The notes below the pieces were generated by a model. That model saw nothing but the letters and a program-made list of their open reading frames with translations, did not search any database and was not told the origin of the DNA. A DNA stretch of 64,000 bases from Tragulus kanchil (Eukaryota > Chordata > Mammalia > Artiodactyla > Tragulidae), in assembly GCA_022376925.1 (NCBI GenBank), contig JAIOJX010000031.1, forward strand, positions 134,186,854 through 134,250,853. Direction: 5' to 3'. Positions 41,870 to 53,124 of this stretch are shown here, one piece after another. Each line of letters starts with the position of its first letter. The stretch's first letter is position 1. The position numbers and the translations under genes were made by a program.

Positions 41870-42000
41870 GTTGTTGTTCAGTCACTCAGTCATGTCTGAC
41901 TCTTTGTATCCCCATGGATGCCAGGCTTCCCTGTCCTCTCTCTCCCAGAGTTTTGCACTGGCTGGTGGATTCTTTACGATTGAACCCCCAGGGAAGACCT
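41870..42000 (-). mobile_element. Bov-A fragment, minus strand
   Basis: 'GTTGTTCAGTCACTCAGTCA', 'GACTCTTTGTATCCCCATGG' and 'TTCTTTACGATTGAACCCCC' are a shortened reverse Bov-A element. Confidence 0.75.
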
Positions 42001-42205
42001 GCCCTTATGTTTTGAATACCCTCTCTGCAAGGGTGGGTCAGCCCCCACCACGGTCTCTTCCCTGGTTTCCCAGCCTCATGACCTCTATCTTTTAAATCTA
42101 GCATCTGTTCTTTTTCATGTACATCCTCAAGTTTATGAAGTTAAATCCCAGATATATAACCATAGTGGAGATCCAATACTTTGTGTACACATTAAATATG
42201 AATCT
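42001..42205 (+). repeat. Left arm of a diverged inverted repeat (right arms 42945-43150 and 44068-44273)
   Basis: The arm reads 'CCACGGTCTCTTCCCTGGTT', 'CATGACCTCTATCTTTTAAA' and 'AAGTTTATGAAGTTAAATCC'. The reverse complement of 42945-43150 reads 'CACCGTGTCTTCCCTGGTTT', 'CACGACCTCCAGCTCTTAAA' and 'AAGTTTATGAAGTTAAATCT'. The arms look about 80 percent identical by eye and are spaced about 750 bases apart. They may be two copies of one old repeat in opposite orientation. Confidence 0.7.
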
Positions 42206-42299
42206 CAGATTCATGTTCATTGAGTCAGTGATACCATCCAACCATCTAGAAAACATCTATATGAGAGTAGAGACAAGGAAAAATACAAGTGAGTTAGGG

Positions 42300-42420
42300 A
42301 CTTCCCTGGTGGTCCTGTGGTTAAGATTCCAAGCTCCCATTGCAGGAGTATGGTTTCAACTCTTGATCAGGAAACTAAGATCCTGCATGCCAACCAGCTC
42401 AGCTCAGTAAATAAAGAAAT
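42300..42420 (+). mobile_element. CHR-type SINE
   Basis: 'ACTTCCCTGGTGGTCCTGTG', 'CTTGATCAGGAAACTAAGAT' and 'CAGCTCAGTAAATAAAGAAA' mark it. Confidence 0.75.
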
Positions 42421-42529
42421 AATAAGCAGATTAGAGGATAGGAATTTTGAATACTGTGTGCAAAGAAGTAAGAATGAAAAAGAGCAAAGAACGTTTATGT
42501 GATTTATGGGTACTCTTCAATCTAGCAAT

Positions 42530-44747
42530 ATTTTTCCCTATCAGTTTTAATGATAAAGGATTGACAAATAGCCCTAGGTACAGTTAAGGTGTGCAATATG
42601 CTGACATGATATTGTACCTTACTGTCACTAGAAGGGGTCACCTTGGTTTCTTGCAATAGACCCACAGTATGAGTCTGTGATGGTGATTGTCGCTCAGTTG
42701 TGTCTGACTCTTTGTGACCCCGTGGACTATATATAGCCTGCCAGGCTCCTCTGTCCATGGAGTGGGTTGCCGTTTCCTTGAAACCCAGGCCCCCTACCTT
42801 AGGAGCACGGGATCTGAACTACTGAACCACCAGGGGAGTCCTGAGTCCACTTATACAATGCAGGAAGTGAGACAAGATCAATTTGTGCTGCTGGGGACAG
42901 GTCTTCTGATTGTGAATCACAAGTCATTGATTTCAAGATTAACTTACAATGTTCATGTCTAATGTGGCTACAAAGTACCCAATCTCTACCATGGTTATAG
43001 ACCTGAGATTTAACTTCATAAACTTGAGGGTGCATGTGAAAGAACAGGTGCTAGATTTAAGAGCTGGAGGTCGTGAGGTTGGGAAACCAGGGAAGACACG
43101 GTGGTAGTGGCTCATTCACTTTGCAGAGAGGATATTTGAAATATAAGGGCATTGAACATTGAATCCGTGAGGGTTCAGCGATAAGGAATCCACCAGCATG
43201 CTCAAGAGACACAGGTTCGATCCCTGGTCCAGGAAGATTCCACATGCTGCAGAGTAATCCAGCCCCATGCACCACAACTACTGAACCTGTGCTCTAGAGC
43301 TCAGGAGCCTCAACTACTGAAGCCCACTCACCCTACAGCCAGGGCTCCACAGCAAGAGAAGCGACTGCCATGAGAAGCCTGTGTGCCACAACCAGAGAGT
43401 AGACCTCACTTGCCACAACCAGCAAAGTCTGGGCAGCAAAGACCCAGCACGGCCAAACATAAATTTAAAATTTTTTTGAAAAGGTAATTATTCAATGAAA
43501 ATGAAAAAACAATGTAAGTGTATCTCTTACATTTACCACAGTAACAGTGAGATTAATGAAATGCAAAGGCAAATTATACTGGAAAGATGAGAAGTGAGAA
43601 GCAAAGAGCAGAGGTGGGCATGAGCAAAGTAAGAAGGGGTTAGTTCAATCGCATTTTTCCCTATCAGTTTTAATGATAAAGGATTGACAAATAGCCCTAG
43701 GTACAGTTAAGGTGTGCAATATGCTGACATGATATTGTACCTTACTGTCACTAGAAGGGGTCACCTTGGTTTCTTGCAATAGACCCACAGTGTGAGTCTG
43801 TGACGGTGATTGTCGCTCAGTTGTGTCTGACTCTTTGTGACCCCATGGACTATATATAGCCTGCCAGGCTCCTCTGTCCATGGAGTGGGTTGCCGTTTCC
43901 TTGAAACCCAGGCCCCCTGACTTAGGAGCACGGGATCTGAACTACTGGACCACCAGGGGAGTCCCGAGTCCACTTATACAATGCAGGAAGTGAGACAAGA
44001 TCAATTTGTGCTGCTGGGGACAGGTCTTCTGATTGTGAATCACAAGTCATTGATTTCAAGATTAACTTACAATGTTCATGTCTAATGTGGCTACAAAGTA
44101 CCCAATCTCTACCATGGTTATAGACCTGAGATTTAACTTCATAAACTTGAGGGTGCATGTGAAAGAACAGGTGCTAGATTTAAGAGCTGGAGGTCGTGAG
44201 GTTGGGAAACCAGGGAAGACACGGTGGTAGTGGCTCATGCACTTTGCAGAGAAGATATTTGAAATATAAGGGCATTGAACATTGAATCCGTGAGGGTTCA
44301 GCGATAAGGAATCCACCAGCATGCTCAAGAGACACAGGTTCGATCCCTGGTCCAGGAAGATTCCACATGCTGCAGAGTAATCCAGCCCCATGCACCACAA
44401 CTACTGAACCTGTGCTCTAGAGCTCAGGAGCCTCAACTACTGAAGCCCACTCACCCTACAGCCAGGGCTCCACAGCAAGAGAAGCGACTGCCATGAGAAG
44501 CCTGTGTGCCACAACCAGAGAGTAGACCTCACTTGCCACAACCAGCAAAGTCTGGGCAGCAAAGACCCAGCACGGCCAAACATAAATTTAAAAATTTTTT
44601 GAAAAGGTAATTATTCAATGAAAATGAAAAAACAATGTAAGTGTATCTCTTACATTTACCACAGTAACAGTGAGATTAATGAAATGCAAAGGCAAATTAT
44701 ACTGGAAAGATGAGAAGTGAGAAGCAAAGAGCAGAGGTGGGCATGAG
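42530..44747. repeat. Tandem duplication D11
   Basis: Copy A is 42530-43624 and copy B 43653-44747, offset exactly 1123, with a 28-base filler (43625-43652). Copy B's right end is reused as the left end of D12, so 126 bases occur three times (43499-43624, 44622-44747, 45769-45894). Confidence 0.95.
43165..43485 (+). mobile_element. Long CHR-2-type SINE (second copy 44288-44608)
   Basis: 'GAGGGTTCAGCGATAAGGAA', 'GGTTCGATCCCTGGTCCAGG', 'CACCACAACTACTGAACCTG', 'AGAGAAGCGACTGCCATGAG' and 'AAAGACCCAGCACGGCCAAA' give the order of the long tRNA SINE. Confidence 0.85.
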
Positions 44748-45961
44748 TTGTATTCTCATAAGCTTGGAATTCCCTAGTGGGCCAGCAGTTAGGACTCTGC
44801 TTTCACTGTCAGGGTGTTATGAGGTGCGCTCAGTAAAGCACCCAGCTCCACTCTTGGTTGATAAAAAGAGGTTTATTAAGCTGGTCAGTGACTGCTCGCT
44901 TTCGAACTGAGTTCTCCGCGAGGGCCCTGACCCCAGGCAGGAGACAACTTTTAAAGGTGCTCTGTCTCTAGTAAACCTAGTAACCTAGTTTGTAGTCACG
45001 TTTGCACTTTTCTTTGTTTCAGATAGGAGTTAATTACAGGGCGGTGCCAGGGTGAGCAGTAACGAGGGGAGTCAGGCGATTCATCAAAGGCAGGCTGGCC
45101 TTGCACTTAGGTTAAGCACAATGGGGTTGTTGTTGTTTTTCTCAAGGAGCGCAAACAGTTTAACAGAGAGCAAACGGTAACAGAGAATAAACAATTTTAA
45201 CAAAGAATGTGCCATTTTTTAAGTGAACTATTTTACATTCGAAGTGAGCCGTTTTACATTCCCCCCTCAACTTGTTACTTGAGTTATATCTTTGACTCAT
45301 CTTCGGTGGTTAGGGGTTATACTGAGCTCTTAAGTCTATTATTTTAACTGTATGTACTCTATTTTTTTGCATAGTTAAGAATGTTTTTAATTATGCATGG
45401 CCCCATTGTTATTTTTATCAAGAATAGCAGCAGACGACCTGTAATAGCAGAGATTAAAGTCGTGAGCCAGGGGGACCAGGTGTATAGGGACAAGAACCAG
45501 TTACCCGAAGTCTGTCTTTGGAGCTCTCTCTGTTTTAGGTCATATCTTACAAGCTCTAAAGTGTCTCATATTATTCTTGACTGATTGGCATAAAAACAGC
45601 AAGTCTCTCCTAGGGTGAGGTCTTGTCTGTCTTGTAAGACTACTTCAGCCAGGGAGTTTCATATCATTAAACAATCTTTTTACAAAGGGTTCCCAGTCAG
45701 TCATGAGGATCTGATGTCACCGTGAAGAGATTTAGTGCTTTTCTAAATATGAGGAGATGCAAGGATTGAAAATAAAAAACAATGTAAGTGTATCTCTTAC
45801 ATTTACCACAGTAACAGTGAGATTAATGAAATGCAAAGGCAAATTATACTGGAAAGATGAGAAGTGAGAAGCAAAGAGCAGAGGTGGGCATGAGTTGTAT
45901 TCTCATAAGCTTGGAATTCCCTAGTGGGCCAGCAGTTAGGACTCTGCTTTCACTGTCAGGG

Positions 45962-46405
45962 TGTTATGAGGTGCGCTCAGTAAAGCACCCAGCTCCACTC
46001 TTGGTTGATAAAAAGAGGTTTATTAAGCTGGTCAGTGACTGCTCGCTTTCGAACTGAGTTCTCCGCGAGGGCCCTGACCCCAGGCAGGAGACAACTTTTA
46101 AAGGTGCTCTGTCTCTAGTAAACCTAGTAACCTAGTTTGTAGTCACGTTTGCACTTTTCTTTGTTTCAGATAGGAGTTAATTACAGGGCGGTGCCAGGGT
46201 GAGCAGTAACGAGGGGAGTCAGGCGATTCATCAAAGGCAGGCTGGCCTTGCACTTAGGTTAAGCACAATGGGGTTGTTGTTGTTTTTCTCAAGGAGCGCA
46301 AACAGTTTAACAGAGAGCAAACGGTAACAGAGAATAAACAATTTTAACAAAGAATGTGCCATTTTTTAAGTGAACTATTTTACATTCGAAGTGAACCGTT
46401 TTACA
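45962..46405 (-). mobile_element. 3' LTR of the decayed provirus (444 bp; repeated at 44815-45258)
   Basis: On the minus strand it starts TGTAAAACGG straight after the purine tract and ends CCTCATAACA, with a poly(A) signal in 'GCTTAATAAACCTC'. It has inserted into the head of a CHR-type SINE ('GGAATTCCCTAGTGGGCCAG'). It is related to the solo LTR at 24731-25431. Confidence 0.85.
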
Positions 46406-46510
46406 TTCCCCCCTCAACTTGTTACTTGAGTTATATCTTTGACTCATCTTCGGTGGTTAGGGGTTATACTGAGCTCTTAAGTCTATTATTTTAACTGTAT
46501 GTACTCTATT

Positions 46511-46870
46511 TTTTTGCATAGTTAAGAATGTTTTTAATTATGCATGGCCCAACTGTTATTTTTATCAAGAATAGCAGCAGACGACCTGTAATAGCAGAGA
46601 TTAAAGTCGTGAGCCAGGGGGACCAGGTGTATAGGGACAAGAACCAGTTACCCGAAGTCTGTCTTTGGAGCTCTCTCTGTTTTAGGTCATATCTTACAAG
46701 CTCTAGAGTGTCTCGTATTATTCTTGACTGATTGGCATAAAAACAGCAAGTCTCTCCTACGGTGAGGTCTTGTCTGTTTGTAAGACTACTTCAGCCAGGG
46801 AGTTTCATATCATTGAACAATCTTTTTACAAAGGGTTCCCAGTCAGTCATGAGGATCTGATGTCACCGTG
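46511..46870 (-). pseudogene. Retroviral env transmembrane-subunit remnant
   Basis: Between the LTR/purine tract and 46870 the minus strand translates to a short stretch with paired cysteines (CCFYANQS), a charged heptad-like part, a tryptophan-rich patch before the membrane (WSPWLTTLIS), and a hydrophobic span ending GPCI, closed by a stop before the purine tract. This order is typical of gammaretroviral TM proteins. Upstream the frame is broken. A second copy lies at about 45364-45722. Confidence 0.65.
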
Positions 46871-47781
46871 AAGAGATTTAGTGCTTTTCTAAATATGAGG
46901 AGATGCAAGGATTGAGATAATAAAATCTGTTCCTAAAAGCATCTACCTATTTAAAGACCTGCCCCACCAGATTCCCTGGAGCACAGAGTGCCTCTACCCC
47001 ACCCTGATCTCCATCAGGGGGTATTGAAGGTCAGCAGCTCTCAACAGCACAGGGTCTGGTCTCTGCATACACAGACGACAAATGTCCTTGTTGTCCAGTC
47101 ACTGGCAATGTAATTGGTAAATACCAATTTGTAATTGACACACCCCCTTGTGATCATAAATCTGACCCTTCTTTGGAGGCATTTCATGACCATTTTGTCC
47201 CACCTTGCTGGGAAGGCTTATTCCCAGTTCTGAAGGTTTTGTTGAAGTTCTCTGGACACCTGCCTCCTAGTGATGGTCCAGGAAAGTATTCTCTCTCGTT
47301 GCATCTTCTCATACCTTCTCATACATTATTACAATCATTGATCACATATCTAGTTAAACATTTGATCAACTGCTTTAAGTCTATTCATTTCCATTTTTGT
47401 TGGAGGTTCAGTCATAACATTTGGCAATACAAGAAACAATAATCTTGTAAAACAGGCAAAATACAAATAATGTAAGAGAATATGCTAGCCGTGAGCCTCC
47501 CATAGCAAACCAGTTTTTGAAAAGATAGTCAAAACTAGGGAATGGGCCACTTAAGGCAGAAATCTGATTTTATCATATTGTTTAAATAAACATTAAAAGA
47601 TTTATCAGGCATGGAAATACAGCATTCACTTTGAGTTAAATCCACTGAACCCCATACCAGTCACCATCTCTTTTAAGGGAAATAATAGGCAAAAGCTTAA
47701 ATGACCATAGTCTGTGTTAATTATATAGATCCATCTCATAATTATGGGAGTTTTCCCTTTAAGAGATGAGAGGTTACAGGG

Positions 47782-47782
<1 letters not shown>

Positions 47783-47821
<39 letters not shown>
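47783..47821. repeat. (TTA)13 microsatellite (8 units in the second copy, 48919-48942)
   Basis: A pure triplet run inside the provirus. The length difference between the two D13 copies resembles two alleles or polymerase slippage rather than old divergence. Confidence 0.9.
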
Positions 47822-47822
<1 letters not shown>

Positions 47823-48080
47823 GACTTAGCTTTATCACTTTGATTGAGTTTGAATGACCCTAAGAGAACAGGGTAAGAGCAGGTATTAATTGACCAGCTG
47901 AGAGGATCTCATCTAGTAATACCATGAACAGAGTAAAACTGAACTCTCTTCTATAATAAATTTCTTAGGGGGTATCTAATCAGAGCCCTGGCAGGGAGAA
48001 ATTCACTAAGGTAGCCCAGAATACTAGACACAGGTAAGCCACAACCCAACAATTGGATTGAGATTTAAACTAGCATAGAA

Positions 48081-48458
48081 TTATGTCCATGATAGAAAAC
48101 ATTTGATGTAGAAGTCTAAGAAATCTAGAAAACATTTTAAACAATCATATGAGTCAGGTCCAGCATCTTGGGTGAGCTGTCTACTTCTGATGTCGTTTTT
48201 CTTGTCCAGTATGTACAGTTTCTTTGTTGTCCAGTCACTGGCAATGTAATTGGTAAATGCCGATTTGTAGTTGACACACCCCCTTGTGATCATAAATCTG
48301 ACCCTTCTTTGGAGGCATTTCATGACCATTTCGTCCCACCTTGCTGGGAAGGTTTTTTCCCAGTTCTGAAGGTTTTGTTGAAGTTCTCTGGACACCTGCC
48401 TCCTAGTTATGGTCCAGGAAAATATTCTCTCTCGTTGCATCTTCTCATACCTTCTCAT
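48081..48458 (-). pseudogene. Open proviral fragment of unknown identity
   Basis: A 125-codon open stretch lies on the proviral strand between the protease and env traces, where pol or the env surface part would be. I do not recognise any domain in it, and the matching stretch in the other copy (47170-47320) is not open. It is likely chance within a decayed provirus. Confidence 0.3.
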
Positions 48459-50179
48459 ACATTATTACAATCATTGATCACATATCTAGTTAAACATTTG
48501 ATCAACTGCTTTAAGTCTATTCATTTCCATTTTTGTTGGAGGTTCAGTCATAACATTTGGCAATACAAGAAACAATAATCTTGTAAAACAGGCAAAATAC
48601 AAATAATGTAAGAGAATATGCTAGCCGTGAGCCTCCCATAGCAAACCAGTTTTTGAAAAGATAGTCAAAACTAGGGAATGGGCCACTTAAGGCAGAAATC
48701 TGATTTTATCATATTGTTTAAATAAACATTAAAAGATTTATCAGGCATGGAAATACAGCATTCACTTTGAGTTAAATCCACTGAACCCCATACCAGTCAC
48801 CATCTCTTTTAAGGGAAATAATAGGCAAAAGCTTAAATGACCATAGTCTGTGTTAATTATATAGATCCATCTCATAATTATGGGAGTTTTCCCTTTAAGA
48901 GATGAGAGGTTAAAGGGTTTATTATTATTATTATTATTATTAAGACTTAGCTTTATCACTTTGATTGAGTTTGAATGACCCTAAGAGAACAGGGTAAGAG
49001 CAGATATTAATTGACTAGCTGAGAGGATCTCATCTAGTAATACCACGAACAGAATAAAACTGAACTCTCTTCTATAATAAATTTCTTAGGGGGTATCTAA
49101 TCAGAGCCCTGGCAGGGAGAAATTCACTAAGGTAGCCCAGAATACTAGACACAGGTAAGCCACAACCCAACAATTGGATTGAGATTTAAACTAGCATAGA
49201 ATTATGTCCATGATAGAAAACATTTGATGTAGAAGTCTAAGAAATCTAGAAAACATTTTAAACGATCATATGAGTCAGGTCCAGCATCTTGGGTGAGCTG
49301 TCTACTTCTGATGTCGTCTTCTTCTTGTCCTAGTATAGTACAGTTTCCTTTGTTCCAGCATTGTTTTAACGTGAGTCGAGGTCAGCAGACATCTCTATGA
49401 GTCCAGGGTAGGGATTTTTGGAGGTGGGAATCAATCCAAGAGCCAAACTGTCCTTTAATTTCACATAAACTAGTTAAGAGTACCTGATTAAAGGGTCTTT
49501 CCGTACAGGTTGAAGTCAGACAGTCCCTTAAATTATCTCTTTTTCCAGTCTTGTTTGTAGGTCATTGTGAAGCAATAGCTGTTCACATAGCCAAAGTCAA
49601 ATATAAAACAAACCCTTTAAGAGGTAAATAAACTTGGATCTATTATTAAAGACAGTTCTCATTTAAAGGTGAACTTAATTAAATTTTAAGCATTGTCAGT
49701 CTTAATCAAGTACAAAACTTTTCTTAGGGTCCACTTTTCATAAACCTTTTTATCACTTTCTGTAACCATCTGTTTGTTCTCTTATCTTGTAATAGCCACC
49801 TGTAAGTTCGACCTGCTTTTTCTCTCTTTATAAAATGAAATTTTATTTTTCATATCTTCTTTATTGAAAACATTTTATTTTTTTAGCCAACTAAGAACTG
49901 ATGTTTATATTAGCATTCTAATTGGCAAGCATAAATATCAGCTATAATTTTTAAAACATTGTTTTCTTATACAGAAAATAACCTAGTTATTTAATAGACT
50001 ACTATCACTTAGCATAACCCTTAGAAATCAAAGTTATTACAGTCTGGCTATGTTTATGAAAACAGAGGCTTGGATCTTGTTCTCAGTTATAGTTTAGAGA
50101 GTGACTGAAATAATAACATTTGGCTCATCTAGACAGTCCCATTACAGTAGTGGATCAGGAAGAAAGTGAACCAGGGGCT

Positions 50180-50236
50180 TCGCTGAGCACAGAGAAAGTC
50201 GCCCCAGTGTTCAAAAGGAAACTGACTGATAGGCCC
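50180..50236 (-). pseudogene. Retroviral protease active-site trace (second copy 51322-51378)
   Basis: The minus strand reads NTGATFSVL in copy A and DTGATFSVL in copy B; the D-T-G-A form is the catalytic motif of retroviral aspartic proteases. The difference is one base (50211 against 51353). A stop follows 11 codons after the motif in both copies, so neither is functional. Confidence 0.7.
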
Positions 50237-50273
50237 CCAACAGTTATTAATAGTCAGGATTCCTAAGGTGTTA

Positions 50274-50606
50274 TTAGGACAGGTGCTTGTGTGGGGACTC
50301 CTGGGCACCTTTAGTCCTGGTTGTCTTGAGAGTCTGACCCCTGGGTCCTAAACCTCTGAGGGCAGTTTCTCTTTCAGTGTGGTCTGTGACAGACAGGCCG
50401 GACAAGGAGCAGGGGCAGCTGAGATGCCTGAGGGCAATCTTGCTTGTGATGTCCCTCTCTTTCACACAGTGCTTGTAGATCTGTCCCCATTCACCTGGGT
50501 TTCTCTGGATACTTGTTTCAGGCTGTTTTTGTTCTTCGTTATTTTCCACTGTGCTATATTGTCTGAGCCAGCTGCAACTGTTTTTGTAAAGACTGATTTG
50601 GTCCAA
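50274..50606 (-). pseudogene. gag-side open frame of the decayed provirus (second copy 51416-51748)
   Basis: A 110-codon open stretch sits just before the protease trace on the same strand, which is where gag ends. It is polar and rich in Gln, Arg and Thr, with LRHLSCPCSLSG in the middle, but no recognisable zinc knuckle. I assign it to gag by position only. Confidence 0.4.
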
Positions 50607-52273
50607 ATGCCTGTTTTGGTAACTTACAGTGGATAGTTGGATGTCACTTAAAGAGATAGCAATTTATATAGCTGTTTATCAGTTTTTCTAGCTATCTTTT
50701 GTATGTACTCCAAGACTGGATAACCTTGCTTTACATCATCTTTATCTTGTCTTCCTGCTCATTCCAGACAGAGTAAGAAGATGAGAGGAAGCCAAAAGCT
50801 TTACAACCTAATTTGACCTTTAGGATGTAAATCTGGCATGTCTCACAGAGAGGAAAAGAGCAATACATATGGCACTTTTACCCATTTTTTTGCTTTTTAC
50901 AGAACAAACTTAATTGTAAAACAGTACTGTAATTGAGAAACCCTCTCATCAGCCATCGTTCACCAGAGAGGGGTCTTCAGGGGTCTTCAGTTTTACAGCC
51001 CTTAATTCTCAGGGTCTTTGATGATCAAATGAATTCAAGTGTCCACAGAAATGATCAATAAACAGTCTCTAAGAGGAATCTGAAGGTGTTTTATTTGAGC
51101 CAAACTAAGGATGGTAGTCCAGGAAGTAGTCCAGAGTTCTCTCAGAGTCCAACTATCAAACTTAGAAAATCAAAGTTATTACAATCTGGCTATGTTTATG
51201 AAAACAGAGGCTTGGATCTTGTTCTCAGTTATAGTTTAGAGAGTGACTGAAATAATAACATTTGGCTCATCTAGACAGTCCCATTACAGTAGTGGATCAG
51301 GAAGAAAGTGAACCAGGGGCTTCGCTGAGCACAGAGAAAGTCGCCCCAGTGTCCAAAAGGAGACTGACTGATTGGCCCCCAACAGTTACTAATACTCAGG
51401 ATTCCTAAGGTGTTATTAGGACAGGTGCTTGTGTGGGGACTCCTGGGCACCTTTAGTCCTGGTTGTCTTGAGAGTCTGACCCCTGGGTCCTAAACCTCTG
51501 AGGGCAGTTTCTCTTTCAGTGTGGTCTGTGACAGACAGGCCGGACAAGGAGCAGGGGCAGCTGAGATGCCTGAGGGCAATCTTGCTTGTGATGTCCCTCT
51601 CTTTCACACAGTGCTTGTAGATCTGTCCCCATTCACCTGGGTTTCTCTGGATACTTGTTTCAGGCTGTTTTTGTTCTTCGTTATTTTCCACTGTACTATA
51701 TTGTCTGAGCCAGCTGCAACTGTTTTTGTAAAGACTGATTTGGTCCAAATGCCTGTTTTGGTAACTTACAGTGGATAGTTGGATGTCACTTAAAGAGATA
51801 GCAATTTATATAGCTGTTTATCAGTTTTTCTAGCTATCTTTTGTATGTACTCCAAGACTGGATAACCTTGCTTTACATCATCTTTATCTTGTCTTCCTGC
51901 TCATTCCAGACAGAGTAAGAAGATGAGAGGAAGCCAAAAGCTTTACAACCTAATTTGACCTTTAGGATGTAAATCTGGCATGTCTCACAGAGAGGAAAAG
52001 AGCAATACATATGGCACTTTTACCCATTTTTTTGCTTTTTACAGAACAAACTTAATTGTAAAACAGTACTGTAATTGAGAAACCCTCTCATCAGCCATCG
52101 TTCACCAGAGAGGGGTCTTCAGGGGTCTTCAGTTTTACAGCCCTTAATTCTCAGGGTCTTTGATGATCAAATGAATTCAAGTGTCCACAGAAATGATCAA
52201 TAAACAGTCTCTAAGAGGAATCTGAAGGTGTTTTATTTGAGCCAAACTAAGGATGGTAGTCCAGGAAGTAGTC

Positions 52274-52296
52274 CAGAGTTCTCTCAGAGAACTCTG
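52274..52296. other. Perfect 11-bp-arm hairpin
   Basis: CAGAGTTCTCT-C-AGAGAACTCTG is a perfect inverted repeat around one base. It lies at the end of the proviral region, and copy A of duplication D14 stops at its centre. Confidence 0.85.
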
Positions 52297-52902
52297 AGAG
52301 ACTGTGCTGTTGAAACATGGGGCCCAGTCTCATCTTACACCTCATCCAAGCAAAATGCACACATCACCACAACAGGATGTATTCCTTCAAGCTTTCTAAG
52401 AGACAGCATTACTGCATTGATGGTGACAGAGTGGATCCTAGTGTCTGGGAAGAGAACTTTGTTCTTCCAGGGGATGTTAACACAGACGCCATGAGAAGAG
52501 GGGGCCCATCCCTACACTTTGAACAGATATTCTGTACCCCAGTGGTTAAAGCAGGTCTGCTGTGAGAGTCTGACAGGCTGTCTTGGTTCATTTAAAGGTC
52601 AGGCTGAAGCATGGATGAGCCAAATCGACTTCCTCATACCTCAATATGTGAACATTTTCTCCATCACAAGCAGATAAAAATCTTAGAACCATGTGATTCA
52701 GCAATTCCACTCATGCAGACATCTACTCAACTCTGAATTGAAAGTCTACCCAAAATAGATATTTGTTCACCTATGTTCCTAGCAGCATTATTTACAATAG
52801 CAGAAGCATGAAAGCAACTCAAGTGCCCATGGACGAAGAAATGGATAAGTCAGATGTAGTAGGCATATATACTAGAGTATTAGTTCGCATTAAAGAAGAA
52901 GG

Positions 52903-53012
52903 GGGCTTCCCTGGTGGTCCAGGTGTTAAGACTCTCAGTTTCCAATGCAGGAGTCACAGGTTTGATCCCAAGTGGGGGAACTAAGATGACAGATGTGGAG
53001 AGGCAAAAGAAA
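52903..53012 (+). mobile_element. CHR-type SINE (second copy 54024-54132)
   Basis: 'GGGCTTCCCTGGTGGTCCAG', 'TCAGTTTCCAATGCAGGAGT' and an A-rich end near 53000 mark it. It interrupts the old L1M element. Confidence 0.8.
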
Positions 53013-53124
53013 AAAAAAAAGAGAGAGCGAGAAAGAGAAGGGAAGGGAATTCTAACACATGCTACAGCATGAATGAATCTTATGGACATTCTGCTAATTG
53101 AGATAAGCGTGACAGGAAACAACA

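Larger units (their letters stand above)
44622..46915. repeat. Tandem duplication D12
   Basis: Copy A is 44622-45769 and copy B 45770-46915, offset 1147 with a 1-base indel. It duplicates the complete LTR and the first internal bases of the minus-strand provirus. A few substitutions separate the copies (for example GAGCCG/GAACCG near the LTR end). Confidence 0.95.
47088..49345. repeat. Tandem duplication D13
   Basis: Copy A is 47088-48223 and copy B 48224-about 49345, offset 1136 at the left and 1122 at the right. The change comes from a TTA microsatellite of 13 units (47783-47821) against 8 (48919-48942). The last 27 bases of copy A (48197-48223) are a version of 49319-49350 lacking several single bases. 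Confidence 0.95.
44815..52289 (-). mobile_element. Decayed class I (gammaretrovirus-like) endogenous provirus, minus strand
   Basis: On the minus strand the parts fall in proviral order. From the right come a gag-side open stretch (50606-50274) and a protease trace (about 50236-50180). Then follow degenerate pol/env sequence, an env transmembrane-subunit trace (about 46870-46511), a polypurine tract (AGTTGAGGGGGGAA, 46418-46406) and the 3' LTR (46405-45962, repeated at 45258-44815). Duplications D12, D13 and D14 repeat three parts of it. No complete 5' LTR is seen, although 'GGCTCAAATAAAACACC' near 52235 (minus) could be a remnant. All genes are interrupted and most of pol is missing, so it is an inactive fossil. 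Confidence 0.75.
50020..52289. repeat. Tandem duplication D14
   Basis: Copy A is 50020-51147 and copy B 51161-52289, offset 1142, with a 13-base filler (51148-51160). Copy A ends in the middle of the perfect hairpin present at 52274-52296. Confidence 0.95.

Noticed and set aside
47626..47838. Asparagine-rich protein on the minus strand
   Set aside because: It is the translation of a TTA microsatellite within a decayed provirus.
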